Source: Batkoa obscura (taxonomy: Eukaryota > Entomophthoromycota > Entomophthoromycetes > Entomophthorales > Batkoaceae). From it: a stretch of 64,000 bases of DNA. Positions 1-11,046 of this stretch are shown here, piece after piece. The notes below the pieces were generated by a model, which saw only the letters and a list, made by a program, of their open reading frames with translations, had not been told where the DNA came from and searched no databases. Numbering within the stretch: the stretch's first letter is position 1; every line of letters starts with the position of its first letter. Made by a program: the position numbers and the translations under genes. Location: assembly GCA_030770535.1 (NCBI GenBank), contig JASVEC010000005.1, positions 868,001 through 932,000 on the forward strand. The letters are read 5' to 3'.

Positions 1-178
1 AAAGGACATTGAACCAACTATGCACTTCAGAGTATCTAATAAGCTTAAAGTATAAATCCCTGAAAGTAATCATTAAGATCACTAATAGTCTTTATCACTA
101 TATTTTCAAAAATGCACTATAACAATCTTCATGAATATGTGGTAAACCAATTAACGCCAAGCATAATTAGTAACAATA

Positions 179-280
179 CTGGGATGTATTTTTTTGTTTA
201 AGAATTTCATTAACAATCTTTCTGCTCAAATAGCGCTCAAAAAATGGAAATAGTGATGAAACCAAAAAAAACATTCCCAC
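179..280 (+). mobile_element. MITE copy 1
   Basis: Near-full copy: terminal repeat starting GGGATGTATTTTTTTG at the left, AAAAAAAACATTCCCAC at the right, internal TAGCGCT core. Dinucleotide TA lies immediately outside both ends (177-178 and 281-282), as expected for a TA target duplication. Confidence 0.85.
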
Positions 281-1155
281 TATTGAAGTTTCTATTGTTT
301 TTATAGATTTATAATTAAATTTGGTAAAGTATAGTAAAAAGTGAGCATGTGTAAATTTTTCATATATATTAGATATCTAGTGTAAAACAAAGGCACTTTT
401 TTTCTATAGTGAGTTTTGTAGCCCATTGTAAACTTTATATAAAAGTAAAAAAATAATTGAGGGGTATCATCGAAGTACAACTATAAGCTCTAGAATTGTA
501 CAACGTTAGACCAACATAGGACTCGGACTCAGACTCAGCCAAAGCTTTTTAATTTTTAGTCTTTTTTATTATTCTTTAACCTTTTTCTATTTAGTCTCTT
601 TACTATCCCTTAATCGTTTTTAATATTTTGAGCACAACACTGATCAAAGTAAAGATCAGTTACTGTACCCTGGCCTAATTGATAAAAGACTTGCTTATAA
701 AGTTTTGATATCAAAATTACTGTTATTTAGGAACCCATACCTTTTAATTTTAGTATACAGGCAAATTAGAATTTTTACAACCCCTTTGAAAATAAATTGA
801 CGTTTATATATATATGAATTAGTTTAAAAGCTTGGTTTGAACTTTGTCTAATTTTTATTTTTATTAAAAATTAAAATTAAGCACTAAGTGCTACAAAAAT
901 AACTTGCTCAATTTTAAGATTAATCGTATAGGAGTGTTTTTTTGCCCAACATCTATTTAATATTTTTTCGAAATTTTACGCTACAAAAAATGATCTAAAA
1001 AAGTGAAATTGGAAAATTTTATTCTTAATTTTAATTGAGCTTTTAAGCTTACCCATATATAAATTATTCAATACTTGTGTAAGGGAAGTATTTAAGAAAA
1101 TTGCCTTTTTTCACTACTATAAATAGTAAGGTAAATAGAAAAAGATTTATAAATA

Positions 1156-1251
1156 TGAGGATGTATTTTTTGTTTAAGAATTTTACTGATAGCTTTTCCA
1201 CTCAAACAGTGCTTAAAAAAAGGAAAAAGTAATGAAATTTAAAAAAACCCA
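1156..1251 (+). mobile_element. MITE copy 2 (GATAGC subfamily)
   Basis: Left end TGAGGATGTATTTTTTG, right end AAAAAAACCCA, flanked by TA at 1154-1155 and 1252-1253. Carries the variant ACTGATAGCTTTTCC instead of the more common ACTAACAATCTTTCC, and its central core is mutated to AGTGCT. Confidence 0.85.
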
Positions 1252-1575
1252 TATTGTATTTATTTTTTTAAATTATAATATTTAAAAATACATATAATTT
1301 TATTTATTTTTTTATAAAAATATACTAATTTCGTGCCATTATTATATCATTATTATTTTCAATTTATAATTTAATAAAACTTTATAATAAGTGATATTAT
1401 ATATAAAACTTGCTAAATACATATAATTCAATTAATGGCACTTAAAGTTACACTAAAGATAAGGTTTATTCAAATATTTATTAGAGTATGATCAGTTTTA
1501 TTATAGCTCAATAAAAATAGTTATATTAAAAGCATTTGAGCAAATTCTTTCAAAAGTATGAATGCAAAAACAATA

Positions 1576-1674
1576 TAAGGTTGTTTTTTTTGTTTAAGAA
1601 TTTTACTGATAGCCTTTCTACTTAAATAGTGCTTAAAAAATGGAAAAAGTAATGAAACCAAAAAAACGCCCTCG
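1576..1674 (+). mobile_element. MITE copy 3 (GATAGC subfamily)
   Basis: Left end TAAGGTTGTTTTTTTTG, right end AAAAAACGCCCTCG, with TA on both sides (1574-1575, 1675-1676). Shares ACTGATAGCC and the AGTGCT core with copy 2, only about 325 bp away, so the two are close relatives. Confidence 0.8.
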
Positions 1675-1813
1675 TATATTTAGTACCCTTATCAACTTAA
1701 AGTTAATTCTCAATACCCCAAATTTGAAAAATTTATAACACTTATTAATTACACACCATTTTAGATAAATTTACTTTTACGATTATAAACAAAAAAGTGA
1801 CCCCAACTACCAC

Positions 1814-4505
1814 TTAATAAGGCGGACGATTTGCATTATAAGCAAAGCCGCCAGGTCCCATTGGTGGTTGGTTTTGAGGTGGAGGAGGGAAATAAGCTGG
1901 TGCAGGGCCATTATAAACCGTAGGATCTATATAATTGGCAGGTGGATTCATGCCGTTTAATGGATAACTATTATTATTATTGTAAGCACCAGGATAGGGT
2001 GTTGGTGGCTGTGATGTAATTCTAGTTTTATAAGCTCTTTTCCCACGACATATACAAGAGCATAAACAAGATAATAATATCAAACCAAGTCCAACACCAA
2101 CGACAATCGCTATGATTTTATTGTTTTGGAACCAGGTAAGTATAGTATCAACTATAAACAAAATTAGATAAACTGAATTAAAATAATATAAAACTTACAA
2201 AAGTTACCGCCAACGCATTTCCCTTTATCACAAAATTGATTATTACCACATTGGGTGCCATCAGCGAAATCACCCGCCATAGTATAGCATGTCAATAAAG
2301 AATCTTCTGAAGCACAAGTCAACTTACAAGGAGCATTGTTGAAATTTGAACATGCTTTACTTAATAGTACATTAGTACCTTGAGATCTAGATTTACATTG
2401 AGCATCTCTAGAAGTACATAACCCGTTGGCGCATTTCAAATCACCACTTGTTGAATTACATGGTGTACCATTATCTAGAAAGATATCTTTTGGACATTCT
2501 CCACTTTTTCCATCACATACTTCTTCAAGATCACATTCTCCTGCTTTTTTACGACAAACTACACCAGAAGATTTGACTTTGCAACCATTACAACAAGCAT
2601 CATTTTGATCACTATTATTATTAATTTAAAATTTTATTTTATTATTTAATAATAAACTTACTCGCATTGTGCCCCATTTTTAAATTTACAAGTTTTAGGA
2701 TCACAACATTGATTATCTTTACAACCTGCTTCGCCACCACAATCACAATCTTCTCCCTTTTCACGAATACCGTTGCCACACATTGATTCGGAATAAGTAG
2801 GTATAGAACCAGAAGAAGAGAGACAGGAACCAGAAGATGAAATAGTGGAACACATTGATCTAAGTGAACAAGGACTAAAAAAATAAAAATTCATAAATCA
2901 AAGAATAATTTAAATTTTAATTAAAAAATGATTTACCTAAAATCAAGGCTTTTTGGTGTACTTGATGGATTCATTAAATATTTTCCTTTACAATCACAAT
3001 CGCCATCACAAGGACAACAGCCCCTACATGATCTTCCAGAACATGGGCATTCGTTTGAAGTACAATCATGTTGAGCACCGAAATTATGTCCAATTTCATG
3101 GGCTACTACTTTCCATGTTTCTTCTGTTACTGAAGATACCCCAGTCCCGGTGTCTCCTTGCAAGCCTCCTTTGTAATAAAGTTAATATAAATAAAATGCT
3201 TGTATTTTTAATATTACCTCTAGCATCCCCTCTTGAAGAAGCGCATAAAGTACCAAGATAAGCTAAACCAACTTGTGCACCTGATCTAATTAAAAATAAA
3301 TAAATAAAAGTTAAAGTTTTATGAATAGGTTAGCTTACTTGCAGTCGGTCATAAGATGCCAAAGACCAGTATCATCTCTACCTTTTTTATCTCTCCAATT
3401 AGAGAAATCATTTAATCTATTTTCCATAGTGTAACCAGCGTCACATTTCCTATTCCATGGAGTATCTGAACTCGGCGAGCTTGGACAAGAATCAGAATTA
3501 GCTTCAATTTTTATAATTCCGATTTTTATATTGAAATTCCTTTCATATAATTGAGATACCGTATTCCATTCATGAATAATTTGTTTTTTGGCGTTTTCTG
3601 AAGTTTTATATTTAGCTATGTAGTTACAATCAGCTGCAACACCCATGTACAACACGCGTTTCTTCATGTCACAACCATAATTTGAACCAGAATCTCTTCT
3701 CCACAATTTAGAATTCGATAACCAAGAATGGACAATATTTTTTTTACTTAAAAATATGTCATGATTTTTATTGGTACCGCAAGAATATTTTACTCCATTT
3801 TCATTGTTGTTATTAATTGAAGTTGAAAGGTAAATGACACTATTTGCTTTTGAATGTTTATAACTTCTTACATTTGAATTCGGTATAATGGCATCTTCTT
3901 TTTTTCTTTGATCATTAAACTGTTTTATTGGTTTTATATTATATAACTCATCTTGGTATGTAAATACTCCTTGATAGCTCAATTCTTCATTTCTATAACA
4001 TGATAAATAAATATTCAAAATAGTCATCTAACAAATCTTACTCATTTTCATGAATCATAATACTAGCCCAACCCGTTTTATGTTCTGGTTCATATTCTAA
4101 AGCTAACCATTCATGATCCAAGTCCCTCATCTCTTTATTCTCTTCATTAATCACCAAACCTTTATAAATTAAAAAATCCTTCTCATTCAATTTTGAACTT
4201 TGCTTTTGACCATCTATTAACTCCACCATCTCTGCTTTTTTATGAATTAACTCCGTACTTGGTTCTAAATAAATCTTAAACGTTTTATTATAAGCGTTAA
4301 TACTTAATGATAATCGTGAGTCATGCTTTAATTTATTATTTAAAACTATTTGATCTCTTCTTTGTAGTTTACTTAATTGCTCAATACTTGGAAGTAATCG
4401 AACTTTAGGTTCCATATATTCATAATATTTTATTATTCCTTCAGGTTCTTGAAGAGAATGGGCTAAAAAAAGATTAACCACTTAATGTAAAATCTCAATA
4501 TCATG
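1814..4505 (-). CDS. ADAM-type zinc metalloprotease (adamalysin/reprolysin) with disintegrin domain and C-terminal membrane anchor
   Basis: Eight exons on the minus strand: start region to 4042, 3992-3339, 3285-3218, 3168-2937, 2874-2662, 2611-2199 and 2151-1814; the last seven introns are short and GT-AG, and the phases agree (about 790 residues). The order is N-terminal propeptide-like region, M12B peptidase with the zinc site [12 protein letters not shown] near residue 410, a Cys-rich disintegrin domain ([20 protein letters not shown]), an ADAM Cys-rich region, one transmembrane helix ([19 protein letters not shown]) and a Pro/Tyr-rich cytoplasmic tail. This is the layout of fungal ADAMs, membrane-bound sheddases facing outward. 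The start is unclear: an ATG at 4505 would give a good signal peptide but falls one base out of frame at a run of seven T on the coding strand. A sequencing error in that run, or an unseen first exon, would explain it. The substrate is unknown. Confidence 0.88.
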
Positions 4506-5309
4506 ATTACCCAAGGTTGATATAATATTAACTATTAAATAGATTAAATAAAATTTAATAAACATTTAAAATTAAAATAAAACAAAAAATAATTAAAACT
4601 CTAATATATTAAAAAAACTCTTTAAATATTAATTAATAGGATATCACTTTAATTCTTTAACATTAAATAGCTGAGGATTAATAACCTTTTTATTTTTGAA
4701 CACCAATCAGATCCTAAGATCAAAGTCTATATTTATTTTAATCCAGTAATATTTTTGAAGAATTCAAGTAATTTTCTTTCATTCAGGGCGGGGTTATTTA
4801 TTTTCCCTTAAAAAGAAAAGTTTGGAACAATATAACTATTTAAGTTTAAATGTGCGCTGGTTCACTGCTTATTTGGAAATAAAAAATTAAGTACCAAGCT
4901 TCAAATTAACCCAAAGATGCAATTTATTGATTATAAAAATTATCACCACATAGGTCATATTTGAACGTAAATACTTTTGACTTTAAACTATTTCACAAAA
5001 AATAATTCTTTAGATTCTCTAATATCTTGGCGTTCTTTAGTCTTTTATTACAAACATCGAAATGAATATTATTAATCGGCCTCATATTTCATTAATATTA
5101 TATCAGATCGATAAATTTATACTCATATGATATTGGTATTATTTAAATATAACTCGATTATATATAAATAAAGTCAAAGTTATGACGATTTCTAAATGTA
5201 ATAATTGTATACCAAAACCATACTATATAAACATTTAAAATGATATATTAAACAATGAGTTCATCTTTTTATTAATAAAAAACTCTTTACAAAAGGCTCC
5301 CTATTTTGA
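4506..5309. other. Intergenic spacer, nothing recognised
   Basis: About 800 bp of A/T-rich sequence between the ADAM gene and the Cys-rich surface protein, both on the minus strand. It must contain the ADAM promoter (or a missed first exon) and the 3' end of the upstream gene. No repeat of the MITE family is present. Confidence 0.5.
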
Positions 5310-5879
5310 TTAAACTAAACTTAAGAAATACATTATAAAAACTAAACAATAACCAAAATACTCAATCGATAAAACCGAGGCCTTACTAATGGTTATAGTT
5401 TTAACTGCAAAATAAGCTTTTGTATATGTTTTATCACCAGAAACAATTAAAGTATCTATCACAGTAGCTGTAAATGTATCAAACTGGTCCTTACTATTAT
5501 TACCATTATCATTACTATTACCATTACCCTTCGATTTTGTTGCGTTTGGTTTATCTTCTTTCCCAGTTACTGAAGGAGTAGGCTTAGAATCTGTCTGTTG
5601 ATCCGAAGTATCAGTTATGTCCTTATCTAAATCTGCTGATACATCTTCACCTAAATTATCAGGACATTTGTTTGAACTTTGTAAATAATCAAAACAATTA
5701 TAGGTATTTCCTGTTTTTATCCAACATGGTGGACACCTTGGATTTCCTGGTCTTTTACATGGAAATTGTTGCTGCCCACCTTTATAACATTCCATAGGTA
5801 ATGGACGTGGTATCGATTGCTGTGTGGTTAGATTAATTAATTGTAGTAGTATAATTAATACGATTAGAATGATGTTCAT
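5310..5879 (-). CDS. Small Cys-rich secreted protein, predicted GPI-anchored; family unknown
   Basis: Single-exon gene of 189 residues; I do not recognise the family. Residues 1-19 are a strong signal peptide (MNIILIVLIILLQLINLTT). A compact Cys-rich module follows (about residues 30-73, six Cys including RCPPCW). Then comes a long Ser/Thr/Asn/Asp-rich linker with a DNGNN stretch, and the protein ends in a hydrophobic tail (YFGYCLVFIMYFLSLV) preceded by small residues. A signal peptide, low-complexity stalk and hydrophobic C-terminus are the usual layout of a fungal GPI-anchored wall or membrane protein. Its upstream position on the same strand as the ADAM gene may be chance. Function is unknown. 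Confidence 0.75.
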   Translation of the reverse strand: MNIILIVLIILLQLINLTTQQSIPRPLPMECYKGGQQQFPCKRPGNPRCPPCWIKTGNTYNCFDYLQSSNKCPDNLGEDVSADLDKDITDTSDQQTDSKPTPSVTGKEDKPNATKSKGNGNSNDNGNNSKDQFDTFTATVIDTLIVSGDKTYTKAYFAVKTITISKASVLSIEYFGYCLVFIMYFLSLV

Positions 5880-6652
5880 TTTTTTAGTTGTTTATTTATT
5901 GGGAATTAAAGAAAAAATTAGTTTACTGATCCATTTAATCTCGAGTTGAGTAACTTGATGGTTTTATTGGCTTATTTTTTTTATAGCTATTAAAAGCCTT
6001 TTTCACCAAGGGTTTTTATTTGCTATTTTAATTAGTACTATTTTTTAATAACCATTTTTTGCTGTTATACAACTGTTGCAGCTCTTTTGCGATCTTTTTA
6101 GCGGTAGTTTTTATAATAAAATTGTTTTTATCGCTAATTTTTTTATAATTAATTAATACATTTTAGTTGAATTGTAACATAAAATTTTATTCAAATGGGT
6201 AGTTAATTAGGTTTTGAAAGAGTTGCAAAAACTGTATCATGCTAAATGGTAGATTAATTAAGCCAGGATAGAATGATTAAATAAAACTCATTTTGTTAAT
6301 ATTTTATGGAATTTTATTAGTTTTTGTACATTGAGTTTGATATTAATTTACAAAGGACTTTGATTTTAAAATAATCATAAATTATTAGTTACAGCTTTTA
6401 TTTAAATCAAGTCACCTTTATATCCACATAATCCATTTTACATCACTCTCTATACTAAAATTTCTTGTCAAATAACTAAAAAAATGATCACAACCATGTA
6501 ACAATATAAACTAGAAAAAGAATGAAAGACAAAGAGTTGAAACAAAGAATTATATCTATACTTGTTTAATTCATGATTACAAAAATTAAGATTATAATAG
6601 CAATATAATATAACCTTTTGTACAGTATTCACTCCATCAAACTGTCTTGAAT
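5880..6652. other. Intergenic spacer, nothing recognised
   Basis: A/T-rich sequence between the FKBP gene's 3' end and the start of the Cys-rich surface protein, both minus strand. No coding frame, RNA gene or MITE copy seen. The part nearest 5880 should hold the surface-protein promoter. Confidence 0.5.
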
Positions 6653-8074
6653 TTAATATTTCTTTTTAGAATCAAGAAGTTTAATTTCAAATTCAAGGGT
6701 AGCATTTCCTGGAATATCTGGTGGAGCACCACGTTTACCGTAACTAGATAAAAGTTAGTATTGAAATTTTTGTACTTTTATAAACTTACGCAAGAGCAGC
6801 TGGAATAGTCAATTTACGTTGACCATTAACTTTCATACCAACAACACCTTGGTCCCATCCTTTGATGACTTCACCGGCTCCTAAACGGAATTGGAATGGT
6901 TTTCCAGTGTTATTGCTATCAAAGACCTTTCCAGAAGTGAGTTTTCCAACATAACGAACACTGACTCTTTGTCCACTTTTAGCTTCAGCTCCATCTCCAA
7001 TTACTCTATCTTCTATAACTAATCCATTAGGTAATTTTTTAATCTAAAAATATTATTATATTTTATTTTAAAATATATATTAATTACGTTGGACTCTTTT
7101 TTTGGTTCTTCTTTTTTAGCAGCTTGCTTCTTTTTTGGTTCTTCCTTAAGCTGAGTTTCTTTAGCAGCTACTTTCTTTTCTTTCTTTTTACTTTCAGCGA
7201 CTGGAGCTTCTTCAGATTTACGTTTTCCATTAGCTAACACAAAAACGTTTAGATTCACATAAATACTTATTAATAAATAATTACCTTTTTCAGCTTCTAC
7301 AGCATTAGCAGCGTTTTGTTTCTTTAATTTTCTTTTTTGGGCATTAGTAAGAGGTTCTTTCTTTTCTTCTTTTACTTCCTCAACAATTTCTAAATAAATT
7401 GTTTACATAAGCAAGCTAGATTAAATATTAATTACCTTCAACAAAACCAACTTCATTATCTTCTTCTTCTTCTTCTTCTTCAGAGAGGTCATCGATCATG
7501 AAATCATCATCTTCACTTTCTTCATCTTCATCAAGATCCATATCAAGGAAATTTGGGTATTCATCCTCATCATCCTCTTCTGGATTACCTTCATCAACTA
7601 AATAATGACCAGTTAAATGGACTTCACTATTTAAAATTTAGCTTAATAATTATTTTAGACTAAAAATAAACTACTTTGGCCCAGAAACACGTAATGAAAA
7701 CTCTTTATCACTTGGAATGAGTACTTCCATTGGTTGACTTTCAGCCTATATCTGGTTATTATTGCATAAAAATAACAAACTATTAAACTAACCGAGTTTT
7801 CTTTTAAAACACAGATAGTAAATTCATGTTCTCCAACTTTTAAAATTACACAAGTACGACTATCTTTTTCAACAGTTTGACCAAAGGAGGCCTAATTTAT
7901 TTTTAATTAAAGTTTAAAAATAAAGAATTTAAAGTCACCATAGTTAAAACAAGTGGCCAACTTGGTTCATTAGTGTACTTCTTGTTTGGCTTTATTTGAA
8001 CACCTAAGATACAACATTAAATGTTAAATATTATGAATTTTAAATAGACACTTACCAAAAAATTCAGATGACAT
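6653..8074 (-). CDS. FPR4: Nucleolar FKBP-type peptidyl-prolyl isomerase (FPR3/FPR4 family)
   Basis: Nine exons on the minus strand joined by eight short GT-AG introns, giving about 348 residues that start MSSEFFGVQIKP. The N-terminal ~85 residues form a nucleoplasmin-like domain. An acidic tract ([11 protein letters not shown], then runs of E and D) and a Lys-rich segment (KKKEKK, KKEEPKK) follow. The C-terminal ~110 residues are an FKBP domain with the usual [25 protein letters not shown] and LEFEIKLLD landmarks. In yeast, Fpr3 and Fpr4 are nucleolar or chromatin prolyl isomerases acting on histone tails and in histone deposition. The nucleoplasmin-acidic-basic-FKBP layout matches that family closely. 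I cannot tell FPR3 from FPR4; the symbol is by family. Confidence 0.9.
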
Positions 8075-8543
8075 TTTATCTAAAAATTAAAGATAAAAAT
8101 TTTACATCTGAATAAATTTTTTTATATTCTTTTTTTTAAAATTATTTAACCAATTAAATTACCTTCTAAAATATATTTATTTGGCAGAAAATTCGAAGTT
8201 TTTTGGGATTATCTTACATATTCCAGTATTCTATCCACTTTTTGTTCAATCCAATTTAAAATTACTAGCTAAATTCTTAAAATAAAAGACATTCTCGTCC
8301 ATATAATAAATAATATACTTATAAAAAGACTATTTCTAATAAAGTGAGTGTAAATTCCAAATGATGTCTCCGTTGTCTCCATTCTTTTATTACAATGATT
8401 GTTTCAATAATATCAATCAATAAATTGGACTATTTTTTCACAACACTACCATCACTCAATTGCTGCAAAAGTCTGGAACTTCAACTGAACCCCAATAGTC
8501 GCAAATTTAGATTCGAGGAATTTCAATTTTCGGGCCATAGCCA
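8075..8543. promoter_or_regulatory. Divergent intergenic region between FKBP and MDM33
   Basis: This 470-bp interval separates two genes transcribed away from each other, so it should contain both promoters. No specific site could be assigned by eye. Confidence 0.4.
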
Positions 8544-10016
8544 ATGACAATAGCAATTGAATTAAATTGTTTAAAATTAAAAAGAATGATCAAAAGCAAA
8601 TTGATAAGATTCCAAAGTAATATAACGAATAGTTGGATAAGAGGCATCAGTTCGAGGCGCTTATATAGAAGTTTGTCAACTAGAAGTACAGTGTTTGAAC
8701 AAGACGGAAAGAGGAGGGATTTGGGTACATCTTCCTTTTTTCAAGGTAAGGATTTGGAAACTATATTAAGGGAGAATGTAAAAGAAAAAGAAAAAGAAAA
8801 AGAAGTCGAGGATGGTGAAAGTAAGAAGGATATATATGAAGAATCATCTAAAACAAATGAGAAAAATATAAATGAAAGCAAAGAAGTTCCGAATGATTCA
8901 AATTTAAATAAAGCACTTTTAAATGATCCTGTTCCAAATGAACTCAACAGTCATATTAAAGATCTCCCTATATCAAATGAAAAGAAAATTAATGAGCCAA
9001 CTGAGGGAAATAGATACAACATAGACACTAAAAAAATTTATGAACAATTAATACAAAACATGAGTAAAATAAATGAAAGTATGAAATCCAAACTTGAACC
9101 GTTCAAAAAGATAGAGTGGAAAAAGGTAGCTGAAGACCCAAAACAATTTTTAAGTTCGACCTCAAAAGCAATTAATGACGCTACTGGTTATGCTGAAATT
9201 GAGAAATTAAAAGTAATGATTGAAACTACAGCGAAACAGTTTGAAGAGGCAAGGGTAAGTTTAAGACAATCTAAGGAGAGCTATCAGCAGCAAGTAGAAA
9301 AGAGAGCTATGGGACAGCGAGATATCAATGAACTTTTACAGAGAAAACATTTATGGAATGATAAAGATGTCACTCAATTTACTCAACTTTATAGAGAAGA
9401 GCATAATAATGAAAGTCTTGAATCTCAGCTAAAGCTAGATTGTAAAGAAAAAGAAGAAAAAGTGGAACAGCTGTATGCTAAGTTGGTATCGGATATCCGT
9501 ACTCGTTATCATGAGGAACAGTTATGGAGTGATAAAATCCGAGGTGTATCAACTTATTGGACACTAGCGTTAATTATTATTAATATGCTTTTATTTTTGT
9601 CCGTTCATACCATCTTTGAACCTAGAAAAAGGGAAAAATTGGTCAATAAAGTAAATGAAAAGTTTAGTAAACAATGGGAAAATGAAAAGGAAAATATAAA
9701 TTCAATGATAGCTCCATTGGTCGAACAGATTCAGCAACAAAAAGAAGACTATAGACTATTAGCACCGAAAATTGAATCGATACAAAACCATTTATTAAAT
9801 TATAGTAATCAAGATAAGACTGAAAAGAGCTACGAACAGGAATTAGCTCAATTAGTATCAGACTTATTAATTGAACAAAAAATAGTAGACAATAATATTA
9901 ATACAAATAAACCAACTAATAATACGTTCAACTTAACTACAGAACAAATGTACCTTTCGATTGGATCAGCATTAGCTGGAGCAGTTGCTTCCTTTTTATT
10001 AAAATCAATGTTTTAA
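8544..10016 (+). CDS. MDM33: She9/Mdm33 family mitochondrial inner-membrane protein
   Basis: Single exon. The longest ATG frame gives 490 residues, but the ATG at 8586 (MIKSKLIRFQSN) is the better start: it opens an Arg/Ser-rich presequence rich in R, S and hydroxylated residues, typical of mitochondrial import. After an acidic, low-complexity segment the conserved She9 region appears: a coiled coil, then DINELLQRKHLWNDKDVTQF, LYREEHNNE and RYHEEQLWSDKIRGVSTYWT, then a transmembrane helix (LALIIINMLLFLSVHTIF). A second coiled coil and a C-terminal hydrophobic segment (SIGSALAGAVASFLL) follow. Yeast Mdm33 controls inner-membrane architecture and fission. The strongly conserved RYHEEQ..WSDKIR block makes the assignment secure; the N-terminal half is poorly conserved, as is usual. 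Confidence 0.9.
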   Translation: MTIAIELNCLKLKRMIKSKLIRFQSNITNSWIRGISSRRLYRSLSTRSTVFEQDGKRRDLGTSSFFQGKDLETILRENVKEKEKEKEVEDGESKKDIYEESSKTNEKNINESKEVPNDSNLNKALLNDPVPNELNSHIKDLPISNEKKINEPTEGNRYNIDTKKIYEQLIQNMSKINESMKSKLEPFKKIEWKKVAEDPKQFLSSTSKAINDATGYAEIEKLKVMIETTAKQFEEARVSLRQSKESYQQQVEKRAMGQRDINELLQRKHLWNDKDVTQFTQLYREEHNNESLESQLKLDCKEKEEKVEQLYAKLVSDIRTRYHEEQLWSDKIRGVSTYWTLALIIINMLLFLSVHTIFEPRKREKLVNKVNEKFSKQWENEKENINSMIAPLVEQIQQQKEDYRLLAPKIESIQNHLLNYSNQDKTEKSYEQELAQLVSDLLIEQKIVDNNINTNKPTNNTFNLTTEQMYLSIGSALAGAVASFLLKSMF

Positions 10017-10093
10017 TTTTTAAATAAAAAATAATTAGAGTTTTAATGCACTTTAATAGAATTAAGTTTTAATTATTTATTATTTATAATTAT

Positions 10094-10524
10094 TTAATGC
10101 TTTTTGAAAGTGAGTTCTAAATAAAGTTCTCCGGATATCTTATTTTGGTTATAGATTGGAAACCAAGCTAATTAAACTACATTAAAATGACTATTTAATC
10201 TCATTATTAACTAAACTTACCATCAAAATCTCCTTGCTGGATTGCCTTAGTAATATCAATAATAGCTTCTCCGATAGTATCTTTACCGATAAGATCATCA
10301 TCGTATGCTCGAACCCTTAACTTTAAACCACCGTTGTTATCCACTTTTAAGCTAACTGTATCATCAAATTGTGGATTTGTTCCACCATTTCTAACTGTTT
10401 TAGTACGTGCTTTACTCTCACCTAATTTGTAAGTTAAGTAAGGATCCTGCTTACTAAACGTTTCACAATTCTTTAAATTTCTTCCCGAAACAGCGGTGAT
10501 CTCTAATACGCCTATGGTTACCAT
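10094..10524 (-). CDS. Small single C2-domain protein
   Basis: Two exons on the minus strand: 10524-10221 and 10167-10094, with a 53-bp GT-AG intron, encoding 125 residues. The whole protein is one C2 domain: GVLEITAVSGRNLKNCE at the start, QDPYLTYKLGESKARTKTV, then NPQFDDTVSLKV and YDDDLIGKDTIGEAII. The second exon supplies the closing strand (WFPIYNQNKISGELYLELTF). Acidic loop residues (QDPY, DDDLIGKD) are compatible with Ca2+ binding. Small stand-alone C2 proteins of this size are common in fungi and bind membranes in a Ca2+- and phospholipid-dependent way; the specific role is not known. The stop at 10094 lies only 78 bp from the convergent MDM33 stop. Confidence 0.88.
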
Positions 10525-11046
10525 TTTTTGTGTAAATTAATATTGTTTAAAATTGAAAATTGAGTTCTTGATACATTTTGTAATTTATTATTTGTTCGAG
10601 TTTTTGTGGAGTAATTTTTTTTGCAACTTTAAAGTGAGCTATGAGATCATTTTTGTAAGCCAGTTCAATTTGTTTCTCATTATTTTTTAACTATAAGGTT
10701 TTTATTTATTGTGTTTAAGAATTATTATATCATATTAAAAATAAATTGGATGTTTTAATAACTAGTTTTGATAATTTTCTTTAACTATTGCCACTTAAAT
10801 TTAATCAAAACATGATATTAAATTATATCATATTACATAAGGGCAATATACACAATAATTATAAATTTTCTACTATACGATTAATATATACTTCGTATAA
10901 TACAATAAACTTTAAAAATGATTCTCAACTTCAAAAATAGTGTAATTTTATTTAGTGTTAGAATAGTGACTTATAAACTCTTTAAAAAATAAATCATTAT
11001 ATAGTAAAATTGATTCTTAAAAATTTAAATTATCTCTCAGTTCAAT
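10525..11046. other. Intergenic spacer, nothing recognised
   Basis: About 520 bp between the C2-protein start and the glycogen synthase stop, both on the minus strand. It should contain the C2-gene promoter and the glycogen synthase terminator region; no distinct motif or repeat was recognised. Confidence 0.4.

Larger units (their letters stand above)
1..1813. other. AT-rich intergenic spacer with three MITE copies
   Basis: No convincing coding frame on either strand. The stretch holds three copies of the ~100-bp MITE (near 179, 1156 and 1576), listed separately. Around 931-950 there is a lone sequence resembling one terminal repeat of that family, without a recognisable partner end. The short run GGACTCGGACTCAGACTC at about 520-537 is a small tandem repeat of GACTC units. 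The rest is low-complexity A/T sequence. Confidence 0.6.

Noticed and set aside
931-950. Single MITE-like end GGAGTGTTTTTTTG
   Set aside because: No matching second end or core within 120 bp; too short in A/T-rich DNA to call.
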